A stretch of 38,050 nucleotides of DNA from a virus, in the IMG/VR virus record IMGVR_UViG_3300031977_000306, positions 1 through 38,050 of that record; one strand, written 5' to 3'. The stretch's first letter is position 1. Each line of letters begins with the position of its first letter. Of the stretch, positions 12,766 through 20,826 are shown in pieces. Made by a program: the position numbers and the translations under genes. The notes under the pieces are model-generated. The model made no database searches, was not told the origin of the DNA, and worked only from the letters and a program-made list of their open reading frames with translations.

Positions 12766-15700
12766 CTATTTAATTGGTACACTTTCATCTAATAATATAT
12801 AAGTATCTTCAAACTTTCTTGCTGAAGCAGGTTGATTTTTTAAAGCGAAATTAGTTGGGTTTGTCCTTAACAATTTAATATTGTTTTCCAACAAAAATTC
12901 TCTTACAGTTGGACCCACTCTTGTAACATATTTATCTTCACCTAATTGATTTTTAAAATCTGTAAGTAGTTTGGCTTTTAATTTGTCATTTGCTCCTAAT
13001 ACTGAGGATGAAGAAGGTGTTTTAGATAATTCATTTATTCTTTTGTCTAAATTAACAAGTAATTTATCTTTTGGTTTTGCTGTGTTTAATACTTGATTTT
13101 GTCCTATTTTTAATAAGTTTTGTAATTTAGATATATTAGAGGTATCAATGTTAAATAAATTTTTCTCATTATATCTAGCATATTTAAGTGCATCTTGTTT
13201 AGCTTTAGTAGTAAAAATTGCACTTTGTAATCTTTCACTAGGATTTGCAAGTTGAAAATTAGCACTCTTTATTTCTGTTAATTGTTCAGAGCGTGGTAAA
13301 CTTCCATGATAAACTGTTTTAGGTACACTAGCTTTTTCAATTACTTCTTCACCAATTTCTTTAACAGCTTTACCACCTTTAAGTATTCCAAGTCCTGATA
13401 AAAATTCTAAAATAGGAGCAACAGGTTTTAAACCTTGCTCTTCTAATGTTGGTACCCCCTCTGGTAAAATATCTTGTCCTTTTCCTAGAAAACCACCGCC
13501 TTCAAATCCTAATCTACTCATCTGCTCTTGGTAAGGTTCACCAGTAAACGGGTCAACTCTATCGGCAGGGTTTTCTTTTGTGAATGGTACGTCTGGTCCT
13601 TCTATTAGACCGCCTGTTGCATACCCAAGCATTGAATTTTGCGGTTCTTCTTCTTCTAAAATATTTTCTACTCTAGGAACAACTTCTTCTAATATAGGAA
13701 CTACATCAGCAGCTTCTCTTACAGTTGTACCTAAACCTTCCATAAATGCTTCCATCAGAGTCTCATCATCCTCTGCAACAAAATCTGGCTTTGTAACTAT
13801 TTCTGCCATGTCTTCCATGTAGCCTAACACCGGTGCAATCTGCTCAGTTACACTAGAACCATAGTCTGAATATTTAAATATACCTCTAAGCTTATCAATT
13901 AAATAAGTATTTAATCCTGAATAGGATAAAGCTTCTCCAGTTTTTTGCAATAATGTTTCATCGTTTACACCTTCTTTATATTTTTCATTAGGTGATAAAG
14001 CTACTTGAGCCTCTCTAACACTTGCAAAAACTGGTATCGCTGCTGCTATTCTTAAAAATAATGCAGCATCTCCTTGCTCAACTCTTGCAATTAACGCATT
14101 AGTCTGTGATGTTTTAGCTTGTGCCCATGACATAAAACTTCCTAAGAATTTTACATACGGATCTTTTGATTGAGTAAATAATCTTCTATTACCCACCAAC
14201 GGAATAATTGCATCTCTGTTGGCTGACATAATTCCTGCTTTCTTTAAATATGATCTTGCCATATTGTCTTGTAACGCATCTTCTATGGTTTTAAATTGAC
14301 TAATATATAAAAAGTTTTCTCTTGATAAACCAAGCGTATCCATTTCTTTCAATAACGCTTGTTCAGATTTTAAAAATTGTTTAGTCTTACCACGCCCTAC
14401 TAAGTTTGCAATATCCATAGCTCGGTAAACACCTGCATCGTATGCAAAGTTTCTAGCAATTCTTGTAACCCTACCAAGCTGTACTGCTTCAAAAAATCTT
14501 CTAGTAAAGTCAGTCATTCTTCTTTGGTATTGTCGCATACCAAGTGTATCGCCTATTAATAATACATCTGATAATTCTCTTGATAAAACATTATCGTGAA
14601 TATTATTCCCTAAAAACCTATCTACATAAGTAGCATCTCTACCTTTAACTTGTTTTGTTCTTTGATTTAATGCAAGTCCTTCTTTTGAAAGTGGAACAAC
14701 TTTTCCTTGTCTTGCTTGTATTTGTGTTAGTGCTGATTTTGCAGCAGCCTTATAACCGCTGTTTGAAAGTGTTTGTAACCAATCACCCATACTTGGTAAA
14801 GCTACAAATGTTAGTCTTGTTGTGGCTAATCCAGTTTGTAAAAATGTTGCAAGTGCTCTAGCTGCATCTCCTGTTGGCATTCTTTCAATGTGATACACAC
14901 CAAAAAAAGCTTCCAAAGAATCTTTAATTTTTTTCTTTTCCGCTGTTGCTGCTGCTTTGACACCCGGTACATTATTAAATAAATCTTCTACAGTTTTATA
15001 TTTATCGTCTTGATTTCTTATGGTATTATTTACTAATCTCAAATATCTTTTATTTATATCTGTAAATATTTGTTTAATATATTCTCCTCGTGCACCAAAT
15101 TGTTTTGCAAATTCTGCAATATGTACGCTATTTTTTAGTAATGTTTGAGTGGTAAGCAATGGATTGCTTTCAAATAAATCTGCTACTGAAGCCCTAGCTT
15201 CTTGATCAAATAAAGTTCTATCTTTATCAAAATGTTTTGCAGCTTGTAAAATAAAATCTTCATCTCGTGGAACAAAGTCTTTATATTTTTCTCCAGCACT
15301 ATTATTAGTTTTAAATAGTATATCTTCATTGTCTGAAAAAATAGAATTGGTTCTAACTCTTGATGCAGTTGCTAAATATCCCTCTGCTAATTTTCTACTA
15401 TCTTTATTTAATGTAGGATATGTTTGTCTAATAAAATCTTTATCTTTTAACTGAGCCTTCGTAAGTGTTTTTTTAATATTATCGTTTTGTAAACTAAATG
15501 CTTCGCTTAATCTTTTAATATTAGTTTTATAATTTGCAATATCAGAAGCTTCTGATGTTAAAATTTGAGTTAATCCATAAACATCTTGCTCAATAAAATC
15601 TATTCCTCTAGCTTTTATATAGTTTTTAAAGTCTTCATTATACTTATCTATGTCTAAAGATAATTTTTCTGCTTCGTTATAGCGTGGATGTAATCTATCT

Positions 15701-17445
15701 TGTGATGTTAAAAATGAATGTTTTTCAGAAACCAACCCCCTATTATTACTTATCTTACCAGCTAATATTAAAATATCATCATCGTATTTACTGAACATAT
15801 CCGCTGCTCTGTTATTCCAATATGCTAATTGATTCATTGCCTCAACTTCTACTGGATTAACAGGAGATGTTTTACCCAAGGCTATACCACCACCAAACGG
15901 TTGATACATTCGTGTACCAAACTTATTGGCTACTTCATCAGACCAACCCATTAAATCTTGAATATGAGAACCAGCTGTAAAACTTTTTAATGTGTTGTAC
16001 CAAGATCTTTTAAATCCTGCAATAAATTCTTCGTTAGCAGCATTCTTAGCTTTAACAGGAATTAATTCAAAAGGTTTACTTTGAATAATTTTTTGAACTT
16101 TACCAAGTGTAGCACCCATAAGTGCAAAGGTAATCATTCGTCCATTACCTTCATCTTCTTCGGTAAAACTTGCACCAATACCACCACCAATTAATCCACC
16201 AAACAATGGTCTGGTCAATTCTTGAGTTAAAGCTCTAGCAAGTCCTTCATTTAATACACCACCTTTTTGTGCATTAATCATGCTCTTTTGATAAACATCT
16301 AATAAATTATCCGGTATTTCTTTAGTATAAATATTTTCAAGCTGTGTATTTAATTTATAAATATCATCATTTAATTTAGTTCTTTCAGCTTTTAACTTTT
16401 TAACTTCTAACGGATTATTAAATAGTTTAGAATATGTATTATAATCCATATCCCAACTTAAATCTGTATCTAAGGATTTACGTTTTAATCGAGAAGTTTG
16501 ATTATTTATTTTTTTAATTTCTTCACGTATTTCTAATTTACGTTCTTCAATTTTTCTAATTTGTAAATTTACAAAGCCTACATTATTAACAGACTCTTGG
16601 GTTTCTAAAAGTGTTTGTTTCCCTACTTGCTCTAACGCTACCGGATTACTAATTTCAATATCTGAAATTTTTGTAGGGGCTGGAATATTTACTTCTTTAT
16701 CAATTTTAGAACCAACACTATTATGTGTCGGAACTTTTTCTCTAATTACTTTATTATAAAGAGATATACCTGCTTCACCAATAATACCTCCAGCTATACC
16801 AGCTCCTGCTCCCAAAGCAACCACTTCAGGTCTTACTTCACCATATAGTGCTTCATCACGTATAGCTAAATCAGCAGCACCAAACGCACCTGCTGCTCCG
16901 ATACTAGCAACTTTACCAGCTTTTGCAATCTTTACCCAAGGCATTAAAAAAGTTGCTGGATCTGCTAAAGCCAAACCCATTCTACCTGCGGTTACACCGG
17001 CAGTTTCTTCTCTTCCTCTAAACTCAGGAAATTCTTCAAATATTTTTTCTTGTCTTTCTGCTTCGATTCTTGCTCGTGCTTCTTCATAAGTTTCATTTAC
17101 GTCTAATGCTGAACTTACCACAGCCTCTCCAATTCTAAATAAACTTCCAAGCACAGTAGGTTCTTGAGCTGCTCCATAAGCAAACTCTCTAGCGAAAGAT
17201 ATTTGGGGTTCTTTAGAACGATTGAAATAGCCAAAACTTAAAGGCTCTGATGGCTCTTTTAAAGTTGGTTCTGGAAAAGCAGGAGAAGTAATTTCTGTAA
17301 CAGCAACTTCTTTATCTCTGTTAAAATAACCTTCCTGTAAATATTCAGGTTTAACTTGAACCGGTTCTGGCATTATAGGCTGTTTCTCCTGTTCTTCAGG
17401 AGATTCTTTCCGATTAAAGTAACCGTAAGTTAAAACTTCAGACAC
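12766..17445 (-). CDS. Giant internal virion protein-like protein with possible C-terminal ADP-ribosyltransferase-like domain
   Basis: A 1559-residue protein in the position of the T7 gp16-type ejected core protein. It has three N-terminal GYFNR motifs (residues 8-12, 39-43, 72-76), a hydrophobic Ala/Gly-rich stretch near residues 175-235 that could cross a membrane, a long helical middle, and a Pro/Gly segment near 1300 containing GPDVPFTKENPADRVDPFTG, a phrase typical of large virion proteins of marine podoviruses. The last 190 residues start VYHGS and continue NPSERLQSAIFTTKAK, then DALKYARY, and end TYILLDESV, which resembles ADP-ribosyltransferase-like domains carried by phage-injected proteins. 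No lytic transglycosylase motif is evident. Virion location and ejection are inferred; the ART call is tentative. Confidence 0.7.
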   Translation of the reverse strand: MSEVLTYGYFNRKESPEEQEKQPIMPEPVQVKPEYLQEGYFNRDKEVAVTEITSPAFPEPTLKEPSEPLSFGYFNRSKEPQISFAREFAYGAAQEPTVLGSLFRIGEAVVSSALDVNETYEEARARIEAERQEKIFEEFPEFRGREETAGVTAGRMGLALADPATFLMPWVKIAKAGKVASIGAAGAFGAADLAIRDEALYGEVRPEVVALGAGAGIAGGIIGEAGISLYNKVIREKVPTHNSVGSKIDKEVNIPAPTKISDIEISNPVALEQVGKQTLLETQESVNNVGFVNLQIRKIEERKLEIREEIKKINNQTSRLKRKSLDTDLSWDMDYNTYSKLFNNPLEVKKLKAERTKLNDDIYKLNTQLENIYTKEIPDNLLDVYQKSMINAQKGGVLNEGLARALTQELTRPLFGGLIGGGIGASFTEEDEGNGRMITFALMGATLGKVQKIIQSKPFELIPVKAKNAANEEFIAGFKRSWYNTLKSFTAGSHIQDLMGWSDEVANKFGTRMYQPFGGGIALGKTSPVNPVEVEAMNQLAYWNNRAADMFSKYDDDILILAGKISNNRGLVSEKHSFLTSQDRLHPRYNEAEKLSLDIDKYNEDFKNYIKARGIDFIEQDVYGLTQILTSEASDIANYKTNIKRLSEAFSLQNDNIKKTLTKAQLKDKDFIRQTYPTLNKDSRKLAEGYLATASRVRTNSIFSDNEDILFKTNNSAGEKYKDFVPRDEDFILQAAKHFDKDRTLFDQEARASVADLFESNPLLTTQTLLKNSVHIAEFAKQFGARGEYIKQIFTDINKRYLRLVNNTIRNQDDKYKTVEDLFNNVPGVKAAATAEKKKIKDSLEAFFGVYHIERMPTGDAARALATFLQTGLATTRLTFVALPSMGDWLQTLSNSGYKAAAKSALTQIQARQGKVVPLSKEGLALNQRTKQVKGRDATYVDRFLGNNIHDNVLSRELSDVLLIGDTLGMRQYQRRMTDFTRRFFEAVQLGRVTRIARNFAYDAGVYRAMDIANLVGRGKTKQFLKSEQALLKEMDTLGLSRENFLYISQFKTIEDALQDNMARSYLKKAGIMSANRDAIIPLVGNRRLFTQSKDPYVKFLGSFMSWAQAKTSQTNALIARVEQGDAALFLRIAAAIPVFASVREAQVALSPNEKYKEGVNDETLLQKTGEALSYSGLNTYLIDKLRGIFKYSDYGSSVTEQIAPVLGYMEDMAEIVTKPDFVAEDDETLMEAFMEGLGTTVREAADVVPILEEVVPRVENILEEEEPQNSMLGYATGGLIEGPDVPFTKENPADRVDPFTGEPYQEQMSRLGFEGGGFLGKGQDILPEGVPTLEEQGLKPVAPILEFLSGLGILKGGKAVKEIGEEVIEKASVPKTVYHGSLPRSEQLTEIKSANFQLANPSERLQSAIFTTKAKQDALKYARYNEKNLFNIDTSNISKLQNLLKIGQNQVLNTAKPKDKLLVNLDKRINELSKTPSSSSVLGANDKLKAKLLTDFKNQLGEDKYVTRVGPTVREFLLENNIKLLRTNPTNFALKNQPASARKFEDTYILLDESVPIK

Positions 17446-17455
17446 AGTGGTATCC

Positions 17456-19357
17456 TTATTGTTTGGCTAATAACGAAACGTCTTCACCTTTTAAAGTTGC
17501 TAAAACTATTTCAATTTCTTCGGGTGTGGCATTTTGATCAAGATTATATTTTTTTAGTAAAGCAGATTTACCACGAACATAAGAAGATCCTTGTGCAAGT
17601 TTTTCGAGTCTTTCCATATCGAACTGCATTTGTTTTGTATTATATAGTTCTTTGACCTCTTCCATACCACGTGAAGCTATCTTAGAACGTTGTTCATCTA
17701 TATATGCATCTACATCGTCTTGAGACATCTGTGGCATTTGTACATCTTGTGATGTTTGATTTACTTTTTTCTTTTCTTGCATTTGTAAATTTTGTAAGAT
17801 TGGTTCAAAAATTAAATCAATTTTCTCAACGTCATCAGGATAGTTTCTTTTTAATTCGTTAATTGTTTCTTGTCTTTGTATGGGGTTTAATGAAGTAAAT
17901 TTATTACTCTCTGCCCAAGTTTCTATTTTAATTGGATTAAATTCAGTATCATTTTCCTCTTCAGGTTTTTCTTGTCCTTTATCTGCATTAACATTTGCAG
18001 CATCACTACTTGTTGATTTTCCTCGTATTAAAAAATCAGAGCCGGGGGGTATAAATAAAATATCATCTTCATTCCACAGTTGCTCTGCTGTATAAGGAAC
18101 CGTCTTTCCTAAAATTTTAAAACCTTCTGTGTCTATTTGGTTCATCTTAAGAAATCTTCCTTCATCACTCCAAATTTGTAATGCTCCATGAATTGATTCT
18201 GCTCCTACCAGTGGCTGCTCATTATTTTTTAATAAATTATAATTCATAGATAAAATTTGTACAGCTAATGCATTTTGAAATACATCAGATGAAATTGGAT
18301 TGACTATTGTGTCCTCTCCTTCTTTACTTAATGTTTTAATGTTTTTAAATTGTTCAGCTTTAATATTTACTGAAACCGTATTACCTTCTATTTTTTCAGG
18401 AATAGTATTTAAATTTGAAATAGTTTCTTTTGCATCAATAATTTCAATATTAAATGGTAGGTTAAAAAAGTCTTTATTTACTTTACCTTCTTTAGTTTGT
18501 AAAACTTTTAAATTATTATTTCTTTGCTGTAGAACGTCCTCATAATTAAATCTTTTTTGAGATTTGATTGCAGCACCATTTAACAACTGTTCTTGAGTAT
18601 TGTTAATACCAGCCTCATAGTTTAAATCTAATAAAGTTTTTGCAGTATTTATTTTACTTCTAAAATCATTTCTTTCTTTTTGAGCTTTGTTTAAATTCTC
18701 CATTAGCTCTATTTTCTCTGCATTTGTTGAAACTAAGTTTCCTTCTTCATCTCGTTTTGTTCTAAAAATTCTATTAAAAGCTGATCTTAATAATCCTTTT
18801 TTAGTTGGATCATCTTCTACCGCAGCAAGTGCAGCTAGGTATTCATTTTTAGCAGCTTCATTATATTTTGTAAACGTTTCATAAGTATTAGTAGGGTCTT
18901 TTCTTAAAAGATCTAATTCAACTTTTAATCTATTTTTTTCAGCATCAAATACATCTTGTAATAATTTTCTTTCCGCTGGACCGTAGTTTGCTCTATTACC
19001 CCAGCTAATATCATTATCAAAAAATTCTGGATTACTATCAATACGTTTAGCAACTTCTTGATTTAAATAAGATTCACCTAACTGGTCATATTTTTTCAAA
19101 CGATCTCTGTTTTCTCTAGCACCGTTCCATTCTTCTTTATTGTTTTCAAAAATATCTGCATATCTTACTTTGACATCCGCTGCTGCATCTACAACATCTT
19201 GTTTCTGTTGTTTTTGTAATTGTCCAAAGCTTTCGGTTATAGCAGACAATAGTAAAGCTTTGTAAAGTTCATCTTTTTCATTTTTCTTTTTTCTAGATAA
19301 CAAAGTTCCAGCAACTTGTCCAAACTGTGAACCTGATAAATAATCTTCTTGTGCCAT
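17456..19357 (-). CDS. Probable internal virion protein
   Basis: A 633-residue hydrophilic, Lys/Glu/Asn-rich, mainly helical protein with coiled-coil stretches (for example SFGQLQKQQKQDVVDAAADV near residue 45, and the region around 220-250). No membrane segment and no enzyme motif is visible. It lies directly upstream of the giant 1559-residue protein in the late operon and its ATG overlaps the stop of the preceding gene by one base. In podoviruses the genes here usually encode the ejectosome partners (T7 gp14-gp16 equivalents); assignment rests on size, composition and position. Confidence 0.6.
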   Translation of the reverse strand: MAQEDYLSGSQFGQVAGTLLSRKKKNEKDELYKALLLSAITESFGQLQKQQKQDVVDAAADVKVRYADIFENNKEEWNGARENRDRLKKYDQLGESYLNQEVAKRIDSNPEFFDNDISWGNRANYGPAERKLLQDVFDAEKNRLKVELDLLRKDPTNTYETFTKYNEAAKNEYLAALAAVEDDPTKKGLLRSAFNRIFRTKRDEEGNLVSTNAEKIELMENLNKAQKERNDFRSKINTAKTLLDLNYEAGINNTQEQLLNGAAIKSQKRFNYEDVLQQRNNNLKVLQTKEGKVNKDFFNLPFNIEIIDAKETISNLNTIPEKIEGNTVSVNIKAEQFKNIKTLSKEGEDTIVNPISSDVFQNALAVQILSMNYNLLKNNEQPLVGAESIHGALQIWSDEGRFLKMNQIDTEGFKILGKTVPYTAEQLWNEDDILFIPPGSDFLIRGKSTSSDAANVNADKGQEKPEEENDTEFNPIKIETWAESNKFTSLNPIQRQETINELKRNYPDDVEKIDLIFEPILQNLQMQEKKKVNQTSQDVQMPQMSQDDVDAYIDEQRSKIASRGMEEVKELYNTKQMQFDMERLEKLAQGSSYVRGKSALLKKYNLDQNATPEEIEIVLATLKGEDVSLLAKQ

Positions 19358-20073
19358 TACGCTGCTCCCTTATCTAATAAACTTTTTAATTGTGGACTTT
19401 TTTCTTTTACCTGCTCCATAATTTCTTGTGGTAATATATTATTATCCATACTAACATTTTTTACAGATGGTGAATTTTTTATTTGTTCAAAAACAGTTTT
19501 AAATTCATTAATTTTATTTTGAACATCTTCCTCATCTTCATCAAATTCATCTAAATCATCATTATCTATATTGTATTTAATATTTGCTTCTTCACCTATT
19601 GCCATCATTAAATACATAGTTGGCTCAATTAATAACAACATTACATCAGGATTTATTTCTCCTTCAAAAAATTTAGCATACAACACAGCACTTGCTAAAT
19701 CTCCAACAGATGCTCCGTTTGCTAAAGCTTTGACAATATTTTTCATTGCTTCTGGCTGCAATAATAATTTAGTAATTTCATTTAAAGCTTCTCTAGGATT
19801 AGAAAAAGTAGCAGGTTTTTCCCAAGGATAAGGCGTGTCAGGATTATTGGTTAAACTTTGACCGGGAATAGATGCACCTGTTCCAGACATACCAACAAGT
19901 TCATCCAATGATTCTTGATTAAACTTTCTTTCTCCTCTAACTTTAGGACCACGTTCTGGTGCAATTTCTTCAATATCAAATCCTGCATCTAATGCATCTA
20001 GTAAAATATCAGCTGATGCATCAGAAACATTTTTAGATATGATAGGTTTAGGTGGTCGTCTATCTTTAGCCAT
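19357..20073 (-). CDS. Probable virion-associated protein, function unknown
   Basis: A 238-residue protein with a basic, Pro-rich N-terminus (AKDRRPPKPIISK), a central helical part (ILDALDAGFDIEEI; AMKNIVKALANGASVGDLAS) and a strongly acidic linker near residues 170-185 (DNDDLDEFDEDEED). It starts and stops within one base of its neighbours. It is grouped with the internal virion candidates by position only; I recognise no family. Confidence 0.55.
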   Translation of the reverse strand: MAKDRRPPKPIISKNVSDASADILLDALDAGFDIEEIAPERGPKVRGERKFNQESLDELVGMSGTGASIPGQSLTNNPDTPYPWEKPATFSNPREALNEITKLLLQPEAMKNIVKALANGASVGDLASAVLYAKFFEGEINPDVMLLLIEPTMYLMMAIGEEANIKYNIDNDDLDEFDEDEEDVQNKINEFKTVFEQIKNSPSVKNVSMDNNILPQEIMEQVKEKSPQLKSLLDKGAA

Positions 20074-20825
20074 TATGCTACTCCTAGTGTTTCTTGTCTA
20101 AATAATTCTGCTGATGCTTGGAATCCGGGATCTCCTGTGCCATAACCAAGTTGTCCATAAACATCGTTTAATGATATTGTTGTAGTTGGTGCATATACTG
20201 CAAGAGGATCTAGTGGACTTCTTCCTTCTACTGCTAATCCAGCCATTTCACCAGTAGGGTCTCCACCTAATAGTTCTTGAGTAGCATATCCCGTAGCAAC
20301 TCCACCAATAACTTGTTTTCCTACTTCTGATATAAATTCACCAGTACCTGTTTGCCAAAAACCACCTTTAGATGCTGTAGTACTTGCTGGAGCTGGAGTC
20401 GTAGGCGTAGGTGTTGTAATTCCAGTAAAGTCTGTAACTGCCCTAGCACCACTACCAATAGCTGAACCAACATATTCAAAAGGTTTTGATATTAATTGTG
20501 TAGCTGTGTTACCAAGTTTTGCTAATCCTGTAGCACCTTGTCCAAATAAAGTTCCACCAGTTATCGCAGCACTTTTTGTCATCATCCAGTTTCCAAAAGT
20601 TGCCAATGGACCGGAACCAGCCAAAGCTGCACCTCCCGTAAAGGCACTAAGAGCTGCACCTCCCGTTACCACAATAGCTCCTATGGTAGCAATAGCTTTA
20701 AATAGTTTACTTTTGGTAACTTTCTTTACAACTTTACCAACTTTTTTAACTACTTTTTTAATTCCTTTACCTACTTTCTTTACAACTTTTTTTAAAGCTT
20801 TTCCTATTTTACTAAATAATCCCAC
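20073..20825 (-). CDS. Cationic-repeat, membrane-active-looking virion candidate
   Basis: A 250-residue protein. The N-terminus has an 11-residue cationic repeat, KKVVKKVGKGI, KKVVKKVGKVV and KKVTKSKLFKA (about residues 11-43), predicted to form an amphipathic basic helix. A hydrophobic Gly/Ala stretch follows (AIATIGAIVVTGGAALSAFT then ALAGSGPL), then a Thr/Pro-rich linker (TPTPTTPAPAS) and a globular C-terminus. The mix of a basic amphipathic helix and a membrane-like segment suits a T7 gp14-like ejected pore protein, but that is inference. It overlaps the 238-residue gene by one base and follows the hendecad-repeat gene after one base. Confidence 0.6.
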   Translation of the reverse strand: MGLFSKIGKALKKVVKKVGKGIKKVVKKVGKVVKKVTKSKLFKAIATIGAIVVTGGAALSAFTGGAALAGSGPLATFGNWMMTKSAAITGGTLFGQGATGLAKLGNTATQLISKPFEYVGSAIGSGARAVTDFTGITTPTPTTPAPASTTASKGGFWQTGTGEFISEVGKQVIGGVATGYATQELLGGDPTGEMAGLAVEGRSPLDPLAVYAPTTTISLNDVYGQLGYGTGDPGFQASAELFRQETLGVA

Positions 20826-20826
20826 G

